Of a stretch of 64,000 bases of DNA, positions 1 to 10,475 are shown piece after piece (position 1 is the first letter of the stretch; each line of letters begins with the position of its first letter). The DNA comes from Cryoendolithus antarcticus (taxonomy: Eukaryota > Ascomycota > Dothideomycetes > Cladosporiales > Cladosporiaceae): assembly GCA_002077065.1 (NCBI GenBank), contig NAJO01000069.1, forward strand, positions 62,001-126,000, written 5' to 3'. Made by a program: the position numbers and the translations under genes. The notes under the pieces were generated by a model. The model did no database searches. It saw nothing but the letters and a program-made list of their open reading frames with translations, and had not been told where the DNA came from.

Positions 1-138
1 TTGTCCGTTGCTCTACTCTACATTCTCTCTGTCGCGTGCATTTTCTCTACGGTCTACAGTACAGCATAACGACTCATTTTGTCGCCCACCTCCACCTGCT
101 CAGCTCTCACACGAGGTCCCACCCTACCCACCGCAACC

Positions 139-2190
139 ATGGCCACAACGTCAGGCTTCAAATCCGAATCCAAGTCCTCCCCCTCTGATCTCCACGCCAC
201 GAACCTCCACAACTCCGATGCCCGCAACAGCGATGAGCTCTCTCTGCAGAAAGGCGATTTGCTGGACCTGGAGAGCGTGGACCCGGTGCTAAATGCGAAG
301 ATGCATTTGGTGAATAATGCGATTGATGAGATTGGGTTTACGGGGTATCAGGCGAAGCTGTTTGTGTTGAATGGGTTTGGGTGAGTCTTCCTGAAGTCCC
401 TTGAGGTTTAGAATGCGAGAGACAGAACACGGTGTGTAGTGGGGAAAGGAAGGGAGACCGACCGCGGCGAGCATTGAAGACAATCATGCAGCTTCAATAG
501 GCGGGAGAAGCGCGCGAGACCGGGGGCTACAGATGATAGCAGACGTGGACTGAAGGGCAAGTCACCAAGCCTGTACTGACGACAACACAGCTACGCAGTC
601 GACTCCCAAATCCTCCTCGTGCAATCCATAATCGCCACAAACGCGCGCTGGGAATTCCACCCCTCCTTCGCAAACGGCCTCACAATCGCCGTCTACGTCG
701 GCATGCTGGTCGGCGCAATCTTCTGGGGCTTCGGCGCGGATATCATAGGCCGGAAATACGCCTTCAACGTCTCGCTGTTCATCAGCGCTGTGTTCTGTAT
801 TGTGGCGGGCGCGGCGCCGAACTGGATTGCGCTAGCTGCGTTCGTGGCGCTGGCTGCGTTTGGAGCGGGCGGAAATCTGGTGCTGGATACGGCGGTATTC
901 CTTGAATACCTCCCCAGCCGGCATCAGTGGCTTGTGACTCTCATGGCAGCCTGGTGGGGACTGGGGCAGCTAGTAGCCGGCCTCTTCGCCTGGGCTTTCC
1001 TGCCGAACTTTTCCTGCCCTGGCGACCCAATCGGCACAGCTGACACGCCAGGCACGGGAATTGAGTGCAACTGGAGCAACAACAAAGGCTGGCGGTACGT
1101 CTGGTTCGCCAACGGCGCGCTCGTACTCGCCATGTCCATCGCGCGGCTCACGGTGATCAAGCTGAAAGAGACGCCCAAGTTCCTCGTGGGCGAGGGGAAG
1201 GACGAGGAAGTTGTCAAGACGCTGCAGTGGATTGCGACGAAATACAATCGGCCTTGTAGCCTGACTGTGGAGGACATGGCGGCTTGTGGCACGACTGTTA
1301 CGGGTAATGATAGGAGGCGAGGAAGCGTGACAGCGCACGCCAAGAGTCGCTTCTCTGTCGGCGAGATCGGGATGCATCTGAAGGGTCTGTTTGCGACGAG
1401 GAAGATGGCACTGTCTACTTGCTTGATCTGGGCTTCTTGGTAAATTTCTCCCTTTCCCTATCCATCCTTCCTCCGCTGACGATGGCGACAGGCTTCTTAT
1501 CGGTCTCGCATACCCTCTCTACAACGTCTTTCTGCCGACTTACATCGCAACTCGTGGCGCCGCGTTAGGTGGGCTGAGCACAAGCGATACATGGCGAAAC
1601 TATGCGATTAGCAATCTGGCTAGTATTCCTAGTCCGATTCTCGCAGGGTATATGTGCAAGAGCAAGTTCTTCTGGGGAAGGCGAGGGACGATGGTGAGTC
1701 TGAATGTGTCTCCCAATTCCAGCCGACTGAGCCGCAGCACTGGCGGAAAATCCTCCCCTCGGACGACAACACTGACACTTCGAAATAGATCATCGGCGCC
1801 ATACTCACCATGGCCTTCTTCTTCGCCTACACACAGGTGCGCTCGAATGCCCAGAACCTGGGTTTCACTTGCGCTATCGGCTTCTGCTTGAACATCTACT
1901 ACGGCACCTTGTACGCTTACACGCCTGAGGTGCTGCCGAGCGCGCATCGTGGAACGGGCAATGGAGTGAGTATTGGTCTGAATCGGGTTATGGGTATTGT
2001 CAGTGCGGGGGTGGCTGCGTGAGTATCTTTCCTGTTGTGTTCGAGGGTGGAATGGGGGCTGACGGTGTGATGCAGTGGTGCGAACACGGCGACTCCTGTG
2101 CCTATCTTCATCTGTGCGGCGCTGTACATTGTCATGGCAGCAATCGCCGCAGCGTTTCCGTACGAGCCGATGGGGAGGAGAAGTTCGTAG
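139..2190 (+). CDS. MFS transporter, SV2/sugar-porter type, 5 exons
   Basis: Predicted 545-residue multi-pass plasma-membrane transporter. Exons by splice consensus and frame: 139-380, 591-1439, 1492-1693, 1789-2018, 2076-2190; all introns are GT-AG. The start ATG at 139 sits in a good context (CAACCATGG). A hydrophilic N-terminus of about 55 residues precedes the first helix. The MFS loop 2-3 signature GADIIGRK lies near residue 130, followed by closely spaced Gly/Ala-rich helices. A long extracellular-type loop carries two Cys (FSCPGD and GIECNW), and the central cytoplasmic loop is rich in charge (GEGKDEEVVK). The C-terminal half contains YTPEVLPSAHRGTGNG, matching the sugar-porter/SV2 motif PE..P...RG.G. 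In fungi this subfamily is usually annotated as a generic or sugar-type transporter; the substrate cannot be read from the sequence. Family is firm, substrate unknown. Confidence 0.9.
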
Positions 2191-3026
2191 ATGATGCCGG
2201 GAGTGGTACGCAGCCAAGCAGCCCAGATCAGCGACACACCCGGTCAGCTGGCTGGAGAGATGTAGCACAGCACGCAGGCAGCAGCACTTGGCCTACTGTG
2301 CTAGCCACTGGGGCGGAAGTGTCGCACGTACTTCGGGGCCAAAGGGGCGGTGGCACATTGTGGCATGGGTGGAGGAAGGGAGTTCTGAAGGGATGATACC
2401 ATCGTGACATTTACACCAGTAACGAAACACAGCATACTGCATTCCGGTTACCTATTGCCTCCCGGTGCTGCAGTTCTTTGAAGTGGCAGATCTCATGGGG
2501 AAGAAGACCTGGCTTGAGCGCGTACCATCCGCACTGGGAGACCGGAGTCTGTTATCAGTGATCGATGAGAAAGTAGGATTTCATCAGCGCTCTCGAAGCA
2601 GCTCAATTGCATTTCAACATCGGATATGCTGCATATACGATCGCAAGAAAATGAGTCTAGACCTTGAGAGCCACCAAGAATAGCGGCCCCAAATCCAAGC
2701 TTTCTGCACTCCGCGTCATCCCGCAAGCTTGGCCTTCCAAGCGCCTGGCCAAAGCATCACACCATCTCCCGGAGAAGCCGTTCATTCAGCTTGCTATTCC
2801 ATGTATACGTAAAGGAGAAGCCTGGGGCGAAGTCATTCTTGTGCTGCACAAACTTATACACAATTACGCGTCTCGTCGTATGTCATCTATCGCGATTTCC
2901 TTTCTATTTAGTGTCTGTCTGTCAACGAGACGCGACTTGCCCGACCAGTTGACAGCTAAGCCGCGTCAAGCATCTACTCGTCACCCTTGGCTTCTTCACT
3001 GCATTACACCCGACTAGTCGCACAAC
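2191..3026. other. Intergenic, no gene seen
   Basis: Spacer between the tandem transporter and protease genes. Only short frames without splice support occur on either strand. It must hold the transporter 3' end and the protease promoter, but I see no clear TATA box. Confidence 0.5.
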
Positions 3027-5772
3027 ATGCGTGTTATCCTTGCCGCTTCGCTCGCGGCCTCCGTGGTGTCGGCACTACCGGAGATCAGCATCGCAAAGCA
3101 TTCCCAGCTCACCTCCGCCTCAGCAGCCAAACTCCGCCGCCGGGACCTTTCACAGCAGCGACCTCGTTTCCAGGCTGCACCAGAGGGCAAAGCATGGTTT
3201 GAAGAGCAGTTCGGAACAGTGGGCAAGGGGATTTTGGAGGCAAGGGATGCGGAGGTGCTGAGGAAGAGGGCTGGAGGCACGGTGGAGACGAATGTATATG
3301 ATGTGCTCACTTGGAGCAATGGGGGGGCTTACTATGCTAATGGTACGTACATCTCTTGCTTTATGAGTGGTTGAGTGGAATTGTGGATCATGGTAATGGG
3401 CTGGACGTCGTTGGGATATGCGACAGATGAGATGGCCGACCACACAGGAGAGCTGGAGCTTCGCGAGACTCCAGGAACACTCGGAGTCCTCCTGGTCTTC
3501 TACGAGCGGGCCATTCGCCGATCGGACTTGCTGCGACACTCAAGCGCGGCACTGTTGTAAGCATGAGAGCCCGCCTCAGATCACATCTATAACGGTTTCA
3601 TAAACAATGCGCCTGAGTCTGGAAAGGCCGGGAGGCGCGGCGAGAGGATCCATCACACCACAGTCGAGTCGTATGGCTGTCTTGCCTTGGCCGCCAGCAG
3701 TAGGTTCGGCAACGAGCATGCTTGGGAGGGTCGACGGCTTGATGTGAGGGAGTGCCAAAGTACTCGTGGTGCGATCATAGGCGATCTGGGAGTGGCTTGT
3801 CTGATGCACCGCCATCGCGTCAGGCGCTGAACTGTGCTGTCTTTATGGTGCCCGAGTCTCCGACTTCCTGACACCGCGGGCTCCCTATGGCTCAACGTGT
3901 TGCCACTTTCGGCGGAATGGGTACAATCTTGGGCGAGCTCATAATCACAACCCTCTCACGACACGTTTCTCCAACCGTTGCATAGATCGGCGCACCGGCA
4001 TCGATCTCGGACTGGTCCAGACTGCATCGGATGCAAGTGGAGAGCCTGTAATGAGCCCAATGTCAATAGTCCTTGATGCGACGCAGTCGTTTCGGAGGCA
4101 GTCATGGCGAAGCCCAGCCGCCGCCAGAATGATACGGGCTTTACCTCTATCACGTTGATCTGGAGAAACGACATGGCTCAGACTTTCGGAGCTGGACCTC
4201 GATCTTTTCATGCTGGAGAATGTCAGTCTCTACGGATACAGTGGCGGGTATATTATAGATCTGGGCAGCATAGACAGTGGCGGTTGCACTTGAAGAATAA
4301 TACGCGATACTAACAGCCTCCCAGTCACCGCCGGCACCCCTCCACAAGACCAGGTCGTCATCCTCGATACCGGAAGCAGCGATCTGTACTTTGATGCGAC
4401 GACAGCACCGGCCTGCGAGATCGAGGGCCCGTATTCCTGCCGTGGAGGCGAATTTGACAAGAAGACCTCCTCCACCTACCAAGAAGTCGACCCATCGCCA
4501 GCATTCAACACCTCCTTCGGCGACGGGAGCACCGCAGTAGGCCCATTCGCGCAAGACGTGATCGGCATTGGCAATGTTGCCATCAAAGGTGTGCAATTCG
4601 GTCTCGCGGAAGAAGTCAACAGCACGACAGGCTACGCAGTGGGTCTGATGGGTCTAGGCTACAGCCTGAATGAAGCCTCGCAAATCCAGTACCCGAACAT
4701 GCCAGAAGTGCTGAAAGAAGCCGGCGTGACGAACTCCCGACTGTATTCCGTCTACCTGAATGACGAAGGCGACGCCACGGGCTCCATCCTCTTCGGCGGG
4801 ATCGACAAATCGAAGTATACCGGCAATCTCGCAACATTGAACCTCCTCCCGGACTACCAAACAGGCCAAGTCTACCAATTCGTGTCCGTCGTCACGGCCA
4901 TGAGCGCCAACGTCGGCGGCCGCAATACCTCCGTCTTTTCCGGCGGAAGCACAGGCGTCGAAGCCTTCGGCCGCAATGACCCCAGCCTTCCAGTGCTGCT
5001 GGACACCGGTAGCGCCGCCTGGACGATCCCCGCGTCGCATTACCGTGACATCGCATCGGCTTTCACGTATATCGATCAGCATGGCTACACCGCTTGCTCG
5101 AACCGGGACAACGGCGACTCCGTCACTTTGACATTCGGCGGGGAAATCGATGTCACAATCCCAGCCCGCGAATTTATCGTGCCAGTCTACAACGCCAGCA
5201 CCAACGAAGCCCTTGCCTACGACAGCTCCGGCGCACCAGCCTGCACCTTCCTACTTGTTCAAGAACAGCAAGCTACAGGCCAAGGCTTCCAAACTCTCGG
5301 CGACGCGATCTTGAGGAGCATGTACGTCGTCTTCGACCTCGACAATGGTCAAGTCTCCATCGCACAGGCGCAGGTGAACTCTACTTCGAACCCTGATATC
5401 GTTACCGTGCCTGCTGGAGAGGGTGGGGTGGCGAGTGCTGTTGGGAGTGGTGTGGAGACCGCGACGGCTAGTCAGACTTACTCCATTGCGCAGGCGGTCA
5501 ATGGGACGGCTACGTTTGAGGTGTCGACTGCGGCGAGCACTGTCGGATCGGCTACAGGTACTGATGCTGTGCCGCTTGACGCGAGGCCGGATGCGACGGC
5601 TACTGGAGCTTCTGGGAACGGTGGCAGTGGTTCAGGCTCAGGCGGAGCTGCGAGTTCGAGTGGCGGTGCTGTCGCGGGGAGAATGGTGGGTGCGCAGGTC
5701 TTCGGGAGTTGGGGCATTGCTATGTGGATTGCTACGATGCTTGGGGTTGGAATTGGTGCTGTGGTGTTGTAG
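3027..5772 (+). CDS. Pepsin-like aspartic protease, GPI-anchored/yapsin type
   Basis: Secreted aspartic endopeptidase of family A1, 587 residues after splicing. Exons are 3027-3342 and 4325-5772. The junction restores the family sequence (GGAYYAN then VTAGTPPQ). A signal peptide (MRVILAASLAASVVSA) is followed by a propeptide ending near a KRAGG site. Catalytic motifs are DTGSSD (Asp at about residue 120) and DTGSAAW (Asp at about 332), both intact. The C-terminus is Ser/Gly/Thr-rich and ends in a hydrophobic stretch (IAMWIATMLGVGIGAVVL) typical of a GPI-anchor signal, so the enzyme probably sits on the cell wall or plasma membrane. Odd feature: the intron is 982 nt, far longer than every other intron here, although its donor (GTACGT), branch point (ACTAAC) and acceptor (CCCAG) are good. 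Confidence 0.9.
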
Positions 5773-6367
5773 AGTTTCTCCGGATATTGAGGGTCGCTTG
5801 TGCGGCTATAGACGTAGCTGCGACAGTGATGCGAGAGCGTGCAGCGTCACGGGGAGCAGAGAAGTCACCCCTATAGCTTCGCTATGTCTCCCACCCATCC
5901 TCCCGAGGCTCACATTTCGCGAGCGCGTGCATATTCATGCTTCCATATTCTCGTCTGTACCAGTACACCGCAAGTCTCCCCAGCCAGCAAGCTATCAAGT
6001 GCGCACGGTACTTGCCACGAGGTAGGAATCGCTGAGCCATGATTAAGGCATACACGCTCTCACATGCAACCCATGTTGGCCCTGGTTTTCTCTGGCCGCT
6101 TGAACTGGCGCACGCCACGCTACTGCGACTACCAGGGCTTTGCGCTGGGAGCGGAAGTGGCGGCTATAAGGCGAGCGGGCGTGCAATACTACGCGGCCAA
6201 ACGCCTGTGCTGTTGCCTGGAGGGCCATCGGTGGACCGCTGATGATCAGGCAGCGTGTTCCCGGATGAACTGCTGCATTGGTTGCAATTTGGTACCAAGG
6301 TTTTGTGAAGTGCGGTTCATGCGACTGTATTCGCCAGCCCAGATCGCTTGCATAGCGATGTAGAGCG
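5773..6367. other. Convergent intergenic spacer
   Basis: Lies between the 3' ends of the protease (+) and the NLR (-). Only short unsupported frames are present; no gene seen. Confidence 0.5.
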
Positions 6368-9300
6368 CTATTCTGTTGCTCCAGCGTCTCGCAACATCTG
6401 CGCCACCTTGGGATGACCGTGAATCATTGCGAGCTGTAGCGCGCCGTCCTTCGAATCTGGAGCGAGAACTATGGACCCTGCATCGAGCAACTTCTGCACA
6501 ATAATCTGACGGTACGCCGACAGGGCCATCTGCTGTGCGCTGGGGCTCGACGCGTGGAGGTTGAAGTCTGCTTCTGCATTTTGCAACATTGAAAGTACCT
6601 CGTCAGATCCCCGCGCCATTCTCCATTCCGCGCCATATGCATTACCAAACCAACCGCCCTGCGCGTTGACATCTGCTCCGGCGCCCAGCAGTATCTGCAC
6701 TACATTGGCGTAGCCTTGCGATGATGCTCGCTGTAGTGCGCTACCTTTCGGGTTCCCAGCATTGACGTCTGCTTGTGCATCCAGCAGTATCTGCACTATC
6801 CTCTCGTGACCGTATCTCGATGCGAGCTGAAGCGCGCTGCCATCTGGTCCCTGAGCGTTGACATCTGCTCCGATTTTTAGCAGTGTCTGCATTGCGGCCA
6901 GATTACCTTTCCAACATGCGAGCTGAAGTGCGCTACCATCCGGACCCTGAGCATTGATCTCTGCTCCAGCGTCTGACAGGATTTGTATAATTCTCTCATG
7001 ACCTTCCCGCGAAGCGAGTTGTAGCGCGGTGACTCGAGGCTCCTGAACATTGACATCTGCTCCTGCTTCCAACAGCGTTTGTACAATTCTCTCGTGACCC
7101 TTTCGCGACGCGATGTGTAGCGCGGTGATATGTGGCTCCTCAGCATTGACATCTGCTCCTGCGTCTAGCAGCATCCGTACCACCTTCTCGGCGCCGCGTT
7201 CTGCTGCTCCGAACAATGCTTGCCCAATGGCTCCTCCATCAGCATTGGCATCTGCTCCTGCGTTCAGCAATATTCGCACCTGCAGCTCGATGCCATAACT
7301 GGATGCATAGACTAGCGCGCCGCCACAATACATGTGCTTACTGTTCAACTCCCTCTTAGGCACATCCATAAGGAGGTGGTTCGACAGATGCAGCAAGCTA
7401 TTCCTCACTGCCCAGAGCCATGGAAGCCTCCGCAATTGACTCGGAGACTCGAACTTGTCTTTGGCTTTCAGCTCTGCAATCGTGTCGTCTATATTGAAGA
7501 CGTGCATGTCGTTCAAGAATATTCTCAGCACCTCCCAGCTTGATTGCAAAATCGCAGCAAGCAATGGCGTCTGATGTACTTGCTGCGCATCCAATGTGAG
7601 GGCTTCAGTGGGCTGAGGCAGCAGCCTTGCGAGATTCCTTTCTGCGCAGACATACGTGAAGCTGGGTGTGTTTCTGTACACATGCGGCTTATACATTTGG
7701 AAAGCGTTAAAACGACCGACCCAGTCCGATATTGTGAACTGATTGGCGAGGAAGCTGTCCTGGCGGACATCGACTGCTGCTTGATTTGCATGGTGTAAGA
7801 TGTGTGTCGTGGCGTACTCAGCAAAAGGATATCTAGCCCTCAATGAGCTGCGCTCCTCGTCGGTAAGCAGGCACTTCTTGTGTTTGTGCTGCTCGAGTCG
7901 TCTTGGCAGGTCGAACACCATTCCTCGCAAACAGTAGTGCTTGAGCTGATCATGCGCGATACTTTCATGCGGCCCGTCGACCCCACAGATTTCCTCAAAA
8001 CCGCGATCGTGTACGAGGAAATCACGCACAGATTCGTGAATGAATTGCGGTGTGATCGTCTTGCCTTTGGTCAGCTCTGCCAAGCCTTTCGAAGAACTCA
8101 ACAGAAATGTTTCCATGCGATGATCTGTGAGCTCATCGCGCCAGTCAAGACTGTCAGTCGGCGCATCGGACATCATTGCGAAATACCACTCCCTGAGACT
8201 CAATGGCCGAAAAGCGTAGAGGATCCATCGGAGGCATAGGAGAAACTCCTCCTTGTACTCATCATCTCGAAGAATGATTGTTTTGAATAGCTCGGGCAAA
8301 CCTGCGGGGATCTCGCGAAGTCTCGACTGCATAGCATGGAATCTGCCTCGTTCGACGTCCTTCTGCAGTATGCCCACGACCAGAACCACCCAGAGGAAAA
8401 TGCCATTCGCCTTGGCAACAATATCACGCTGCATTCGTACCAATTCCTGTCCTTGTAGTTCCAGCTTCTCGATGTAGGTGCTCAGGTCTTGCTTATGCTC
8501 ATCGACTTCCTCAAGCACGAGCTGCAGCTTCGTCGGCACTTTCACAATAGGGTAGTGCCGACTAGCAAGACAGACGTAGACCTCTTCCGTTTCCAATCCA
8601 TCGAGGAAGCCAACCAGCTCCTTCACATCGCCTTCTCGACATTCGTCCAGTGCGTCGATGAAGATCCAAACTTGTCTACTGATACTGGAAATGGCAGACT
8701 CGAGGACCCGCTGTAGCTGCGACACATCGAACTGCGTATTGAGTGTATCTAATTCGTGCCCGAGTTCTGGCACGAGATCGATGAGCTGTACCAAAAGCGA
8801 ACGATATAGTCCCAGGAATGACTTCTCGAGCTCCTCGCCGCGAGCATTGAAATAAAAGTAAAGGCCAACAGCATTGGACTTCTTCAGCGCTCGCGTGACA
8901 TGCTGATCCAAGTACTTAATCAGAACCGATTTACCGGCTCCGGGTTTGCCCTTGATCCAGAAGAACTTGTGCTCCTGCTTGAGCCATTTGGCGCAGGCCG
9001 GATGTTTCAGGATCCACTTGCAGGTCTTCGCCAACGGTACTTGAACAGTCTTGCGCCTAGTCTCGAGGGCGTCGAACCGCAGAGCTTCCAGCACCATTGC
9101 CCGATGATCTTTGTTTGCCGCTGCACCGCGTACTTCCAATGCTATAGTCCCATGTCGATGTACGATGGCATCTTCGAGCCGTCGCCATGCTGCGTCTCCG
9201 CCTTCGCCGTACCGAGGATCGAGAGACACATCGCATATGCCAAGCATGCAGTATGCCCTGTCTTCAGGCCGCTTCGTGACTCGTTTGGAGACCCAGCCGA

Positions 9301-9838
9301 GCCTCGTCGCATGATTCGGCATTGGATCGCCGAGGTTGATGCCGGTGATGGTCTTCAACGCTGGCAGAAGGGCTTTCCTGCTGCCAAGATGATCATTCCG
9401 CGTATGGAACTCGACTTCTTTCGATGCCATAAGCTCCTGCAACGTCCATCCTCTCGTGAACCACCTGCAGTCCTTCATTGAGTCTCGCCAGTCTGTATCT
9501 GCGTCGCGCTGTCTTTTCTTTGACAGATCTGACAGATACACAAAGCAAATCTCTGCCTCGGAGTACCACCGCCACATAGATCTGATGGCATAGCTGATCT
9601 CCGCGTCATTTCGCTTGTCAACACAGCAAGTGTCAATCCAGAAGTACTCAAAGCCTTTGGTCTTCGTCCAGTCTCGACAGAGCTCAAGCTTGAGGAGCGA
9701 CTTTGTGGTACCATATCTCAGGTCGTGGTACGAGACCTCGTCATCATTATTTGCGCTCCACGTATGAGAGAGGATGGCGTAAGGCGGTGGGTTATCATCG
9801 AAGTCGCACAGCTCGAAACTGAGGTTCAGCAGTCGCAT
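6368..9838 (-). CDS. HET-NACHT-ankyrin NLR (STAND) protein
   Basis: Intronless 1156-residue NLR-type protein resembling fungal heterokaryon-incompatibility STAND proteins. Domain order: an N-terminal HET domain (about 1-200) with AILSHTW near residue 23, WIDTCCVDK near 67 and WFTRGWTLQEL near 125; a NACHT NTPase with Walker A GKPGAGKS near 296 and Walker B FIDALDEC near 394; a helical linker; then 8-10 ankyrin repeats from about 845 to the end, with the cores LLDAGADVN, LLEAGADVN and LLKIGADVN. In such proteins the repeats sense a ligand, NACHT oligomerises and HET triggers cell death (family knowledge; not shown for this gene). The central repeats are nearly identical to each other, suggesting recent repeat shuffling. 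Intact frame and motifs suggest a functional allele. Confidence 0.93.
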   Translation of the reverse strand: MRLLNLSFELCDFDDNPPPYAILSHTWSANNDDEVSYHDLRYGTTKSLLKLELCRDWTKTKGFEYFWIDTCCVDKRNDAEISYAIRSMWRWYSEAEICFVYLSDLSKKRQRDADTDWRDSMKDCRWFTRGWTLQELMASKEVEFHTRNDHLGSRKALLPALKTITGINLGDPMPNHATRLGWVSKRVTKRPEDRAYCMLGICDVSLDPRYGEGGDAAWRRLEDAIVHRHGTIALEVRGAAANKDHRAMVLEALRFDALETRRKTVQVPLAKTCKWILKHPACAKWLKQEHKFFWIKGKPGAGKSVLIKYLDQHVTRALKKSNAVGLYFYFNARGEELEKSFLGLYRSLLVQLIDLVPELGHELDTLNTQFDVSQLQRVLESAISSISRQVWIFIDALDECREGDVKELVGFLDGLETEEVYVCLASRHYPIVKVPTKLQLVLEEVDEHKQDLSTYIEKLELQGQELVRMQRDIVAKANGIFLWVVLVVGILQKDVERGRFHAMQSRLREIPAGLPELFKTIILRDDEYKEEFLLCLRWILYAFRPLSLREWYFAMMSDAPTDSLDWRDELTDHRMETFLLSSSKGLAELTKGKTITPQFIHESVRDFLVHDRGFEEICGVDGPHESIAHDQLKHYCLRGMVFDLPRRLEQHKHKKCLLTDEERSSLRARYPFAEYATTHILHHANQAAVDVRQDSFLANQFTISDWVGRFNAFQMYKPHVYRNTPSFTYVCAERNLARLLPQPTEALTLDAQQVHQTPLLAAILQSSWEVLRIFLNDMHVFNIDDTIAELKAKDKFESPSQLRRLPWLWAVRNSLLHLSNHLLMDVPKRELNSKHMYCGGALVYASSYGIELQVRILLNAGADANADGGAIGQALFGAAERGAEKVVRMLLDAGADVNAEEPHITALHIASRKGHERIVQTLLEAGADVNVQEPRVTALQLASREGHERIIQILSDAGAEINAQGPDGSALQLACWKGNLAAMQTLLKIGADVNAQGPDGSALQLASRYGHERIVQILLDAQADVNAGNPKGSALQRASSQGYANVVQILLGAGADVNAQGGWFGNAYGAEWRMARGSDEVLSMLQNAEADFNLHASSPSAQQMALSAYRQIIVQKLLDAGSIVLAPDSKDGALQLAMIHGHPKVAQMLRDAGATE
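6600..7310 (-). repeat. Ankyrin-coding tandem repeats of about 99 nt
   Basis: Inside the NLR gene the DNA repeats with a 33-codon period. Neighbouring units share long stretches such as GCGTTGACATCTGCTCC and GCGAGCTGAAG (window + strand). Similarity is highest between about 6,830 and 7,170, greater than protein constraint on ankyrin folds alone would require. Confidence 0.75.
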
Positions 9839-10475
9839 CTTGTCTCGTCACACGGCCGTCTCTGAGGAGCTGGAGACATCAAGATCATAAACTGCAACTG
9901 CGAGTCGGTGGATGCTAGCCACTGATTTTCACCACGAGAAGAGAGCCAGATCGGAGACTCGTACAGTAGTAAGGTTCCGCCTGAACCTCACCTCTGGAGT
10001 CCAACAGGGACGGCGGAAGCGTGCAGCACAGCTCCCTGCTGCGCCCACATGCATAGCCGCAAAAGGCGTCCGTGAAGGCGTCCGCATATGCAGCATCAAT
10101 GCAATAGGATGCCCTACACAACGCCACCCGTGGGGTTGTATCTGCAGGTTGCCTTGATCGTGCCAAGAGAAGACTGCAGCAGCTCAGCCTCAAAGGTCCA
10201 GAAGCACGGTGCTCGGCAAGCCAGATACAGTAACCCGCAGGCACAACTCACAGCAACGTAGAAACGTACCATGCAAGCGATCAGACAGCGCTGTAAAGGA
10301 ACGTTGGGGAAAGTGCATAGTGGTATACAACAAGCCTTCCATTCTCCAAGACTATCACAATGCTATCACTACCATGCTTGGCTACCTTAATGGTAGCTCA
10401 ATCGATGTCTCTCTGTCCCCGAGAAACAGCACAATACATCCCTCTCACCCCACTCCTCCCGACCATGCCATACAA
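9839..10475. other. Intergenic, NLR upstream region
   Basis: Contains the NLR promoter side and the 3' region of the next minus-strand gene. No coding frame with support and no obvious TATA box seen. Confidence 0.45.

Noticed and set aside
1600..2268. Minus-strand frame of 222 residues opposite the MFS transporter
   Set aside because: Antisense to transporter exons; Arg/His-rich random-looking sequence.
3375..4313. Separate gene inside the aspartic protease intron
   Set aside because: Several short frames on both strands, none with a domain, consistent splice sites or a decent length; treated as intron sequence.
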